From NCBI GenBank assembly GCA_964422725.1, contig CAYRCC010000040.1:1-18946 (forward strand): 18,946 bases of DNA. Direction: 5' to 3'. The notes under the pieces were generated by a model. The model was given only the letters and a program-made list of their open reading frames with translations. It did no database searches and had not been told where the DNA came from. Shown in pieces: positions 7,202-14,873 of this stretch. The translations under genes were made by a program, and so were the position numbers. Within the stretch, counting starts at the first letter, position 1. Every line of letters starts with the position of its first letter. The DNA is from CAKSNH01 sp964422725 (GTDB lineage Bacteria; Bacillota; Clostridia; UBA1381).

Positions 7202-8077
7202 ATGGACGGAGTTATAATATTGGATAAGCCGTTCGGTAAAACTTCGCACGATATGGTGTACTTTGTGCGCCGTCTTACCGGAATAAAAAAAGTAGGGCAC
7301 ACAGGTACTCTTGATCCGGCGGCAACGGGAGTTTTGCCGATTTGTATAGGAAAGGCAACAAAAGCGGCGGATATGCTGACATTTTCGGATAAATGTTATC
7401 GGGCTGAGATTATTTTCGGAATGACAACCGACACACAGGATGCCGAAGGGCAGATACTTTCCGAGTGTCCTTTTGTGTCGACCGAAGAAGAAGTGAAAAA
7501 GACAATAAAGAGATTTGTCGGTGAGATTGAACAGTTGCCGCCTATGTATTCGGCAATAAAGGTAAACGGGAGAAGGCTGTATGAGCTGGCGCGAAATGGA
7601 ATAGAGGTTGAGCGAAAAAAACGGCGCATTACTATATATTCAATTGATATTGTTGAGCTTGATATGAAAGAGGGACGTGCTGTTATTGATGTCAGCTGTT
7701 CCAAGGGCACGTATATTCGTACTCTTTGCGAGGATATCGGTATCGCGCTCGGTTGCGGCGCATATATGAATACATTGCGGCGCACGAAAAGCGGAATGTT
7801 TACGATTGACGAGAGCTTTACACAGTCTGAGGTGTTGGCAATAAAAGAAACGGCAAGTCTTGAAAGTATTGTTATACCGGTTGACAGGTTGTTTGATGAT
7901 TTGGACAAGGTTGTTTTAAACGACAAGCAAAGCAAACGCGTAATTGACGGTGTCCGAGTGAGTGCAAACGGTATAGTTGACGGCAAACAGTACAGAGTTT
8001 ACGATACGCATAACGTTTTTTTGTGTGTATCAACCGCAAAGGACGGAAGACTTGTATTGGATAAGTCTTTTTGGTAA
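7202..8077 (+). CDS. truB: tRNA pseudouridine(55) synthase TruB
   Basis: TruB isomerises uridine 55 in the T-loop of tRNAs to pseudouridine. The 291-residue protein begins GVIILDKPFGKTSHDMV and carries the catalytic motif GHTGTLDPAATG with the nucleophile Asp38. PPMYSAIKVNGRRLYELAR and SCSKGTYIRTLCEDIG are the other conserved family blocks. The last roughly 60 residues form a short PUA-like end. The ATG lies 11 nt after the nrnA stop with GGAGG in the gap, so translation is probably coupled. Nothing unusual is seen. Confidence 0.96.
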   Translation: MDGVIILDKPFGKTSHDMVYFVRRLTGIKKVGHTGTLDPAATGVLPICIGKATKAADMLTFSDKCYRAEIIFGMTTDTQDAEGQILSECPFVSTEEEVKKTIKRFVGEIEQLPPMYSAIKVNGRRLYELARNGIEVERKKRRITIYSIDIVELDMKEGRAVIDVSCSKGTYIRTLCEDIGIALGCGAYMNTLRRTKSGMFTIDESFTQSEVLAIKETASLESIVIPVDRLFDDLDKVVLNDKQSKRVIDGVRVSANGIVDGKQYRVYDTHNVFLCVSTAKDGRLVLDKSFW

Positions 8078-8089
8078 GGTAAGGTAGAA

Positions 8090-8998
8090 ATGAAAGTATA
8101 TTATTCCGGAGATACGGTTGAATTTGACAGTACGGCAGTTGCGCTCGGCAATTTTGACGGACTTCACATAGCACATATGAAAATAATCAATTCGGCTGTT
8201 GCCTATGCAAAAAAGAATAAAATCAAGAGCGGAGTGCTGCTGTTTGATCATCATTGCGCCGAGGTTACCAAATCGCGCAATGTTTCACTTATAATGCCTA
8301 ATAAATACAAACTGGAGCTGCTTGAAAAATCGGGTGTCGATTTCGTGTATTTAGTGAAATTTGACAAAGGATTTATGGAAAACAGTCCGGAGGAGTTCGT
8401 CGGTTTTTTGAGAAGAAAGCTTGCTATGGTGTGTGTGTCTGTCGGGTATGACTACAGGTTTGGTTTTAAGGCATCGGGCAATACCGAAAAATTGTATAAA
8501 CTCGGAAAAAAGTATAGCTTTTCTGTGTTGGTGACCGATAAAGTGATGTTAAACGGCAAAACCGTCGGCAGTACTTATATAAGACAGCTGATTAACGACG
8601 GTGAAATCGAGAGAGCAACAGAATATTTGGGCAGATACTTTTTTATCGACGGTGTAGTCGTGACAGGACTTCAAAACGGCAGAAAAATGGGTTTTCCGAC
8701 AGCGAATATAGATTATAACCCTAAAATAGTTCTTCCGCCGGACGGCGTGTATGCCGGTATTACAATCGTCGGAAACGACAGATATAAAAGCGTGATAAAC
8801 ATAGGGAGTAACCCTACATTTAATGCGTGTAAAAGGACAGTGGAAACACATATTCTGGATTTTGACAGGGATATTTACGAAGAAGATATAAAAGTGGAAT
8901 TTGTAAAAAGGCTCAGGGGAGAAATAAAGTTCGGCAGTGCTGAAGAATTGAAAGCTCAAATTCATAAAGATGCCGAAACGGCAAAAAAATTGCTTTGA
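8090..8998 (+). CDS. ribF: Bifunctional riboflavin kinase/FAD synthetase RibF
   Basis: RibF phosphorylates riboflavin to FMN and adenylates FMN to FAD. The 302-residue protein has an N-terminal nucleotidyltransferase domain (about 1-180; GNFDGLHIAH, VGYDYRFG, GSTYIRQLI) and a C-terminal flavokinase domain (about 182-302; GFPTANI, PPDGVYAG, NIGSNPTF, ETHILDFDRDIY, VEFVKRLRGE). The kinase motifs are all intact. In the adenylyltransferase part the HxGH motif is changed to HIAH, and the usual TFxPHP block reads LFDHHC. FAD synthetase activity may therefore be altered or weak; this is inference. The ATG follows AAGGTAG, 12 nt after truB, the standard neighbour. Confidence 0.93.
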   Translation: MKVYYSGDTVEFDSTAVALGNFDGLHIAHMKIINSAVAYAKKNKIKSGVLLFDHHCAEVTKSRNVSLIMPNKYKLELLEKSGVDFVYLVKFDKGFMENSPEEFVGFLRRKLAMVCVSVGYDYRFGFKASGNTEKLYKLGKKYSFSVLVTDKVMLNGKTVGSTYIRQLINDGEIERATEYLGRYFFIDGVVVTGLQNGRKMGFPTANIDYNPKIVLPPDGVYAGITIVGNDRYKSVINIGSNPTFNACKRTVETHILDFDRDIYEEDIKVEFVKRLRGEIKFGSAEELKAQIHKDAETAKKLL

Positions 8999-9043
8999 AA
9001 AAACAAAAAAATTAAGTAACGGAAAATTCGGGAGGATTTTGTT

Positions 9044-10411
9044 ATGCAGGATTTTATAAGTGTAATTTTAGCGGCTGGAATGGGAAAACGTATGAAATCG
9101 GAAATTCCTAAGGTATTACACAAGGTGTGCGGCAGAGCGTTGTGTGAATGGGTTATTGAGGCATCAAAGACTGCCGGCGCGTGCAAGACGGTTGCGGTAA
9201 TCGGTCACAAAGCGGACGTGGTACGTCCTCAGCTTGAAAACAAGGCTGAATTGGTAATGCAGTCGGAACAGCTGGGTACCGGACACGCGGTTATGCAGGC
9301 ATCCGAATATATTAAAGCGTGCAGCGGATATGTTGTAATATTGAACGGCGATACGCCTTTGGTTACGGCTGATATGATTAAAGCCGCAATAGCATATCAT
9401 GAAGAGCTTGACAACTGTGCAACGGTTATTACGGCGATATTGCCGGACAGTACCGGATACGGCAGAATTGTAAGAAACTCGTGCGGTGATGTTGTAAAAA
9501 TAGTTGAGCAAAAAGATGCAAACGAGTCGGAACTGGAAATAAAAGAGGTTAATTCGGGAATGTATATTTTCAATGCGGCTGAGCTTTTGGAGGTACTCGG
9601 AAAAATAACCCCGAATAATGCGCAGGGCGAGTATTATCTGACCGATACTTTGGAAATACTTATCAAAGAGGGTAAAAAGGTCGGAGCGTACAGCATTGAT
9701 GATAACGACGAAATACGCGGTATAAACGATAAAATTCAGTTGTCTGAGGCAAATGAGATAATGCAGAAACGTATTAATGCGGCTCATATGGCTAACGGCG
9801 TTATAATGATTCATCCGGATACGATATCCATTGAAGGAAACGTAAAAATCGGTATGGATACTGTAATTGAGCAGAATGTAATTCTCAAAGGAAATACAAC
9901 AATAGGCAGTAATGCGGTTATCGGCGCAAATTCTCAGATTTCAAATTCCAAAATTGCTGATGGTGTAAACGTAATGTGTTCGGTTATAACGGACAGCGAG
10001 GTTGACAAGGATACGAATGTGGGTCCGTTTGCATATATCCGTCCGAACAGCAAGGTCGGCAGACACGTTAAAGTCGGAGATTTTGTTGAACTTAAAAACG
10101 CTACAATAGGTGACGGTACTAAAATATCGCATCTTACATATGTCGGTGATGCGATTGTCGGTAAAAATGTAAACTTCGGCTGCGGTACGGTTACGGTAAA
10201 CTATGACGGTAAAAACAAATATACAACGGTAATCGGTGACAATGCATTTATCGGCTGTAACACAAATCTTGTTTCGCCGGTACAGGTTAATAAGAACGCA
10301 TATATTGCGGCCGGTTCAACCATAACCGATGAAGTGCCGGAAAATTCGCTTGCAATAGCGAGAAGCCGACAGGTGAACAAGAGTGACTGGACGGATAAGC
10401 GCGGCAAGTGA
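9044..10411 (+). CDS. glmU: Bifunctional UDP-N-acetylglucosamine pyrophosphorylase/glucosamine-1-phosphate acetyltransferase GlmU
   Basis: GlmU acetylates glucosamine-1-phosphate and couples the product to UTP, giving UDP-GlcNAc for peptidoglycan. The 455-residue length is typical. The N-terminal uridylyltransferase domain has LAAGMGKRMKSEIPK (9-23), QLGTGHAV, LNGDTPL and a GYGRI block. The C-terminal left-handed beta-helix carries isoleucine-patch hexapeptides, IRPNSKVG, the catalytic His363 in SHLTYVGDA, and NYDGKNKYTTVIG. The ATG follows GGGAGG with eight-base spacing. It starts 45 nt after ribF with no terminator between them. In B. subtilis glmU is followed by prs, ctc and pth; here only pth follows, beyond a palindromic block. 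Confidence 0.97.
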   Translation: MQDFISVILAAGMGKRMKSEIPKVLHKVCGRALCEWVIEASKTAGACKTVAVIGHKADVVRPQLENKAELVMQSEQLGTGHAVMQASEYIKACSGYVVILNGDTPLVTADMIKAAIAYHEELDNCATVITAILPDSTGYGRIVRNSCGDVVKIVEQKDANESELEIKEVNSGMYIFNAAELLEVLGKITPNNAQGEYYLTDTLEILIKEGKKVGAYSIDDNDEIRGINDKIQLSEANEIMQKRINAAHMANGVIMIHPDTISIEGNVKIGMDTVIEQNVILKGNTTIGSNAVIGANSQISNSKIADGVNVMCSVITDSEVDKDTNVGPFAYIRPNSKVGRHVKVGDFVELKNATIGDGTKISHLTYVGDAIVGKNVNFGCGTVTVNYDGKNKYTTVIGDNAFIGCNTNLVSPVQVNKNAYIAAGSTITDEVPENSLAIARSRQVNKSDWTDKRGK

Positions 10412-10429
10412 AACAGGGGACATATATCA

Positions 10430-10454
10430 AGGGACATACATTAAGTATGTCCCT
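10430..10454 (+). repeat. Left terminal palindrome of the array
   Basis: AGGGACATAC and GTATGTCCCT form a perfect 10-bp stem around ATTAA. The whole 25-nt unit recurs exactly at 10677-10701. Confidence 0.9.
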
Positions 10455-10500
10455 GCAGACTGTAGACAAAACACAATGTGTTTTGTATTAAAGTTTAGGT

Positions 10501-10529
10501 CAAGCCTTTTCAAAGGCTTGCGGATTTTT
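10501..10529 (+). terminator. Terminator-like hairpin inside the array
   Basis: CAAGCCTT (10501-10508) pairs with AAGGCTTG (10513-10520) around a TTCA loop. CGGA and five T residues follow (10525-10529). It could stop or attenuate transcription leaving glmU. The T-tract is displaced by four bases and overlaps the next hairpin, so efficiency is uncertain. Confidence 0.45.
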
Positions 10530-10545
10530 AAGGCGGAGCCTTAAA
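10527..10545 (+). repeat. Hairpin TTTAAGGC/GCCTTAAA
   Basis: A perfect 8-bp stem closes a GGA loop. It directly abuts the next hairpin at 10546, so the two stems could stack coaxially. Confidence 0.8.
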
Positions 10546-10565
10546 TCGTCGTCCGCAGACGACGA
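10546..10565 (+). repeat. CGCA-loop hairpin A
   Basis: TCGTCGTC and GACGACGA form a perfect 8-bp stem closed by a CGCA tetraloop. The core GTCCGCAGAC and the trailing AAACTCCT are shared with hairpin B at 10611, with paired base changes in the stem. Confidence 0.85.
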
Positions 10566-10590
10566 AACTCCTAAGCGTTCAAGTTTTGTT

Positions 10591-10610
10591 CAAACTTTTT
10601 AAAAAGTTTG
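10591..10610 (+). repeat. 20-nt perfect palindrome CAAACTTTTT/AAAAAGTTTG
   Basis: The two 10-nt arms are directly adjacent with no spacer, giving a fully symmetric palindrome. It is immediately followed by hairpin B. Confidence 0.85.
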
Positions 10611-10630
10611 TCGCTGTCCGCAGACAGCGA
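10611..10630 (+). repeat. CGCA-loop hairpin B
   Basis: TCGCTGTC and GACAGCGA form a perfect 8-bp stem closed by CGCA. It differs from hairpin A by two base pairs changed on both strands, and is followed by AAACTTCT. Confidence 0.85.
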
Positions 10631-10676
10631 AACTTCTTCAAAAATTTTAAGCAAAACTAATAAGTCTACACTCTGA

Positions 10677-10701
10677 AGGGACATACATTAAGTATGTCCC
10701 T
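10677..10701 (+). repeat. Right terminal palindrome of the array
   Basis: An exact copy of the 25-nt palindrome at 10430-10454. Only about 20 nt separate it from the pth ribosome binding site. Confidence 0.9.
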
Positions 10702-10735
10702 GTTTAAAGTGTAAAATTAAGGAAGGAAAGTGGTT

Positions 10736-11302
10736 ATGTATTTGATGGTAGGATTGGGAAATCCAGGCAAACAATACGATATGACAAGGCATAACATTGG
10801 ATTTGAGGTTATAGATTATATTGCATATAAATATAATATAAAGGTTAATAAACTCAAATTTAAAGCCGTTTACGGGGAAATGAGCATAGACGGGGAAAAA
10901 GTGTATCTGGTTAAGCCGCAGACATATATGAATTTGAGCGGTGAAAGCGTGAGGGAATTTTGCGCGTTTTATAAGATTCCGCCCGAAAATGTAATTGTGA
11001 TTTTTGATGATATTTCGCTTGAACCCGGACGTATTCGTTTGCGTGCAAAAGGCTCTGACGGCGGTCATAACGGAATTAAGTCGATTATATATCAGCTCGG
11101 CAGTGATAAGTTTCCGAGAATCAAGCTGGGCGTAGGTGCGCCGCCGCATAAGGAGTATGACTTGGCAGACTTTGTTTTGGGCAGATTTGCAAAAGATGAT
11201 ATTCCCGTTATGGAAGAAACTATACAGAAAAGTGCACAGGCGGCAGTGATGATTATACAACAGGGTATGGAACGGGCAATGAATATGTATAACACCAAAT
11301 AG
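10736..11302 (+). CDS. pth: Peptidyl-tRNA hydrolase
   Basis: Pth cleaves peptidyl-tRNA released from stalled ribosomes and recycles the tRNA. The 188-residue protein shows GLGNPGKQYDMTRHNIGF with Asn9 and the catalytic His19, then KPQTYMNLSGESV with Asn66, Asp92 in VIFDD, and Asn112 in GSDGGHNG. All active-site residues are present at the expected spacing. ATG 10736 is chosen because AAGGAAAG precedes it at a suitable distance and the protein then begins MYLMVGLGNPG. An in-frame GTG at 10730 overlaps the ribosome binding site. It lies 26 nt before mfd, the classical arrangement, and is separated from glmU by the palindrome array. Confidence 0.96.
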   Translation: MYLMVGLGNPGKQYDMTRHNIGFEVIDYIAYKYNIKVNKLKFKAVYGEMSIDGEKVYLVKPQTYMNLSGESVREFCAFYKIPPENVIVIFDDISLEPGRIRLRAKGSDGGHNGIKSIIYQLGSDKFPRIKLGVGAPPHKEYDLADFVLGRFAKDDIPVMEETIQKSAQAAVMIIQQGMERAMNMYNTK

Positions 11303-11328
11303 ATAGGTGTTTTGGAAAGGAAAACAGT

Positions 11329-14300
11329 ATGTTCTTTGGAAATGTTTTAAATGAATACGATGAGTATAAAAAAGCTGTTGAGGCATTAAAAAACGGTAAA
11401 ACGCCGATTTCCGTATCGGGAATATCGGAAACGGCGCAGAGCGGACTGATATATGCACTTTCCGAGGAGCATAAAACCAATACGCTTATTGTCACCTACA
11501 GCGATATGGAAGCTCAGGCATTGTATGATGATTTGAGATTTTATACCGATAATGTACTGTATTTTCCGTCAAAGGAGTACATTTTTTTTGATATAGAAAC
11601 GGCAGACCGTCAAAAGGAAAATGAGCGTCTGGAGGTTATATACAAGCTGTTCGGCTCGGACGAAAGGCATATAGTTGTTGCTTCGCTTGAGGCGGTTTTC
11701 GGATATACCGTTTCAAAGGAGCTGTATGCGGATAATATAATTTCGTTTGAAATCGGCAAAAGCTTTGATATTGATAAACTGGAATTACAGCTGGTACATT
11801 TAGGGTACACGCGCGAGGATATGATTGAGGGAAAGGGGCAGTTTTCCGTACGCGGCGGTATACTGGACATATTCTGTCCGTATATGGAAAACCCTGTCCG
11901 TATTGAATTTTTTGACGATGAAACAGATTCGATACGCGAGTTTGATGTGCTTACTCAGCGTTCAATGGACACAATGGAAAGTGCTGTGATTACGCCGTGC
12001 TGTGAATTGATTTTAACCGATGAAAAGCGGGCAGAGCTGGTACAGGTGCTTAAAGATGAAATACAAGCGCTGAAACGCAAAAAGTCTGATTACGGTGAAC
12101 TGATAACCACGCTTGAAAAAGATACGGAACGACTTGGTGAGGGCGTGAGATTTCCGTCGCTTGACAAATATGTTTTTCGTATATACGACAGAATACCTAC
12201 ATTGCTTGATTATTTTGACAGTGACAGCCTTGTTTTTGTAATAGAACCGAAACGAATTGCCGAGCGCAGCAAAAGCCTTGAATGGGAAAAGGGCGAGCTT
12301 ATAGGCGATTTTGCGCAGCGCGGTATATTGTATTGTCAGGGTATGCGGTTTTGGGCGGATTACGGGTATTTTATTGATGAAATATCAAAAAATAAGGTAG
12401 TCACGCTGACGGAGCTGTCGCACGTTAAAACAGATTTCAATTACAAAACCTTATGCGACTTTGTCACCAAAACAACAGTGTCATTTCACGGTAAAATCGA
12501 GTATTTGTATGAGGATTTAAATGAGTGGCAAAAAGCAGGTGCTACAGTCGCAATACTTGCCTCAAACCGCGGCAGGGGCGAAAACCTCGCCGGATTGTTA
12601 AACGAAAAAGGTATTGCGTGCCGCTACGAGCATAACAGAGCGGAGTTGAAAAAAGGCGAAATTGTTATAGTAAGAGGAATTTTAAGCAAAGGTTTTGAAT
12701 ATCCTGCAATCAATCTGCATATTGTCAGTGACCGTGAAATTTTTGCGGTCGAGCGCAGAAAAAAACTAACCAAAAAGAATGAGAATACAGATAAAATTAA
12801 ATCGTTCAACGATATAAGCGTTGGTGACTATGTTGTACACCGCGCGCACGGGATAGGGCAGTATGTCGGTATTAATAAGATGACAATAAATTCAGTCACC
12901 AAGGATTATCTGAAAATTCAGTATCAGGGCAGTGACTGCTTGTATGTGCCGGTTGACCAGATGGATTTGCTTTATAAGTATATCGGCAATACCGATATTA
13001 ATATCAAAGTCAACAAGCTGGGCGGTACGGATTGGCTTAAAACAAAAAATAAGGTTAAAAAGAGTACGGCGGATTTGGCAAAACAGCTGATTCAACTGTA
13101 CGCCGAGCGTGAGCGCACAAAAGGTTTTGCTTTTTCGAGTGATACTCCGTGGCAGCGTGAATTTGAGGACACATTTGCGTATCAGGAAACTGACGATCAG
13201 CTGCGTTCTATCGAAGAAGTTAAAACAGATATGGAAAAAGACCGCCCTATGGACAGACTGCTGTGTGGTGACGTTGGATTCGGCAAAACCGAGGTTGCGA
13301 TAAGGGCGGCGTTTAAAGCTGTTACCGATTCAAAGCAAGTGGCGTATCTGTGCCCGACAACCATTCTTGCAATGCAGCAGTACAATAATTTCTGCGACAG
13401 AATGCAGGATTTTCCTATAAAAGTGGAAATGCTGTCAAGGTTTAGAACGGCGGCACAGCAGAAAAAAATATTAAAGCAGCTGAAAACAGGCGAAATTGAT
13501 ATAATTATCGGAACACACCGAATACTTTCAAAGGACTTGCAGTTTAAGGATTTGGGACTTCTTATAATCGACGAAGAACAGCGGTTCGGTGTGGCACATA
13601 AGGAAAAGCTTAAAGAGTTGAAAAAGAATATAGATGTTCTTACAATGACGGCAACTCCGATACCGCGTACACTCCATATGTCGATGATAAATATAAGGGA
13701 TATGAGTGTGCTGGCAGAACCGCCGCACAACCGATATCCCGTTCAGACATATGTGCTTGAACAGAATATGGGGATTTTGGCAGATGCAATGAAAAAAGAG
13801 CTTGCCAGAGGCGGTCAGGTGTACTATTTGTATAATCGTGTGCAGGGGATTTATCGGGTTGCAGACACAATCCGCAGTATGATACCGAACGCGCGGATTG
13901 CGGTAGGACACGGCAAAATGAATGAAACCGAGCTTGAAGATATTATGTACGATATGGTAAACGGCAATACTGACATTTTAGTCTGCACCACAATCATCGA
14001 AACCGGACTGGATATTCCCAATGCCAACACCATAATTATTGAGAACGCGGATAAAATGGGACTTGCACAGCTGTATCAGCTGAGGGGGCGAGTAGGGCGT
14101 TCAAACAGGACTGCATATGCGTATTTGACATACAAAAAAGACGGCACGCTTTCCGATGTTGCACAGAAACGACTGCGCGCAATAAAGGAATTTACCGAGT
14201 TTGGGTCGGGCTTTAAAATCGCAATGCGTGATTTGGAAATAAGAGGTGCCGGAAACATTTTGGGTGCTCAGCAGCACGGACATATGGACGCCGTCGGTTA

Positions 14301-14826
14301 TGATATGTACTGTGAGCTGTTGAAAGAAAGCGTAAACGAGGCGCAGGGAATAGAAACAAAAGCCGATATTACGGTAAGCATAGATTTGGACGTTGATGCG
14401 TATATACCGGAGAAGTATATCAAAAACCACAATCAGCGTATTGATATATACAAAAAAATAGCGGCGGTTCAGTGTGACGATGACGCGAGCGAAATAAGCG
14501 ATGAGCTGATTGACCGGTACGGTGATTTGCCGAGAGCGGTAAACAATCTTATTGATATTGCACTTGTAAAGGCTCTCGCGAAAAATGCCGGTATATATGA
14601 GATTAACCAAACCGGCACAAATGTAATGTTTAGGTTTAACAAGGGTGAAATGGATTTGGAAACAATAGCCGGATTGGTACAGAAGATGCCGGCAAAGATA
14701 CTCTTTTCCGCCTCCGAAAAGCCGTATATAACTTTTCGCGCCGCACAGATTGAGAAGAAAAAACTGCTTGAAAATATTAAATTTATATTACAGTCAATAA
14801 ATGAATTGAAGTATAAGGAAAAATGA
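11329..14826 (+). CDS. mfd: Transcription-repair coupling factor Mfd
   Basis: Mfd removes RNA polymerase stalled at DNA lesions and recruits the UvrABC nucleotide excision repair system. The 1165-residue protein has a UvrB-homologous N-terminal region (about 1-330), a CarD-like polymerase-interaction domain (about 495-555; VGDYVVHRAHGIGQYVG) and a RecG-like superfamily 2 translocase. Walker A is GDVGFGKTE (647-655) and the Walker B box is DEEQRFG (748-754). TATPIPRTLHMS, IETGLDIPNANTIII and QLRGRVGRSNR are the later helicase motifs. A C-terminal TRCF domain (about 1000-1150) follows. Length and motifs are typical. The ATG lies 26 nt after pth behind GGAAAGG. A promoter for the next gene lies over its last codons. 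Confidence 0.97.
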   Translation: MFFGNVLNEYDEYKKAVEALKNGKTPISVSGISETAQSGLIYALSEEHKTNTLIVTYSDMEAQALYDDLRFYTDNVLYFPSKEYIFFDIETADRQKENERLEVIYKLFGSDERHIVVASLEAVFGYTVSKELYADNIISFEIGKSFDIDKLELQLVHLGYTREDMIEGKGQFSVRGGILDIFCPYMENPVRIEFFDDETDSIREFDVLTQRSMDTMESAVITPCCELILTDEKRAELVQVLKDEIQALKRKKSDYGELITTLEKDTERLGEGVRFPSLDKYVFRIYDRIPTLLDYFDSDSLVFVIEPKRIAERSKSLEWEKGELIGDFAQRGILYCQGMRFWADYGYFIDEISKNKVVTLTELSHVKTDFNYKTLCDFVTKTTVSFHGKIEYLYEDLNEWQKAGATVAILASNRGRGENLAGLLNEKGIACRYEHNRAELKKGEIVIVRGILSKGFEYPAINLHIVSDREIFAVERRKKLTKKNENTDKIKSFNDISVGDYVVHRAHGIGQYVGINKMTINSVTKDYLKIQYQGSDCLYVPVDQMDLLYKYIGNTDINIKVNKLGGTDWLKTKNKVKKSTADLAKQLIQLYAERERTKGFAFSSDTPWQREFEDTFAYQETDDQLRSIEEVKTDMEKDRPMDRLLCGDVGFGKTEVAIRAAFKAVTDSKQVAYLCPTTILAMQQYNNFCDRMQDFPIKVEMLSRFRTAAQQKKILKQLKTGEIDIIIGTHRILSKDLQFKDLGLLIIDEEQRFGVAHKEKLKELKKNIDVLTMTATPIPRTLHMSMINIRDMSVLAEPPHNRYPVQTYVLEQNMGILADAMKKELARGGQVYYLYNRVQGIYRVADTIRSMIPNARIAVGHGKMNETELEDIMYDMVNGNTDILVCTTIIETGLDIPNANTIIIENADKMGLAQLYQLRGRVGRSNRTAYAYLTYKKDGTLSDVAQKRLRAIKEFTEFGSGFKIAMRDLEIRGAGNILGAQQHGHMDAVGYDMYCELLKESVNEAQGIETKADITVSIDLDVDAYIPEKYIKNHNQRIDIYKKIAAVQCDDDASEISDELIDRYGDLPRAVNNLIDIALVKALAKNAGIYEINQTGTNVMFRFNKGEMDLETIAGLVQKMPAKILFSASEKPYITFRAAQIEKKKLLENIKFILQSINELKYKEK

Positions 14827-14834
14827 TATATAAT
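14806..14834 (+). promoter_or_regulatory. Promoter of prsA overlapping the end of mfd
   Basis: TTGAAG (14806-14811) and TATAAT (14829-14834) are 17 bp apart. The -35 box lies in the last mfd codons and the -10 box just after its stop. It would let prsA be expressed independently of mfd. Confidence 0.7.
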
Positions 14835-14873
14835 ATAAGACGTGTATACGCACGAGAAAGGAATGACTATAAT

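Larger units (their letters stand above)
10415..10702. repeat. Palindrome-array element between glmU and pth
   Basis: About 290 bp starting three bases after the glmU stop consist almost wholly of short perfect inverted repeats. In order they are at 10430-10454, 10466-10486, 10501-10520, 10527-10545, 10546-10565, 10591-10610, 10611-10630 and 10677-10701. The first and last are identical and serve as terminal repeats. Adjacent 12-nt blocks, CAGACTGTAGAC (10456-10467) and GTCTACACTCTG (10664-10675), are also inverted copies of each other with one mismatch. A partial extra copy of the end motif, GGGGACATATATC, lies at 10416-10428. No open reading frame of useful length is present. It looks like a non-autonomous mobile or dispersed repeat element; that class is inference. 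Confidence 0.75.

Noticed and set aside
9164..9814. 216-codon minus-strand frame inside glmU.
   Set aside because: It lies opposite the conserved uridylyltransferase domain; its residue composition is typical of an antisense shadow frame.
10412..10735. CRISPR array or riboswitch in the glmU-pth gap.
   Set aside because: The repeats are inverted and of different sequence, not regularly spaced direct repeats with unique spacers. No known riboswitch core was recognised.
10688..11458. 256-codon minus-strand frame over pth and the start of mfd.
   Set aside because: It covers two conserved genes on the other strand and shows no domain or start signal of its own.
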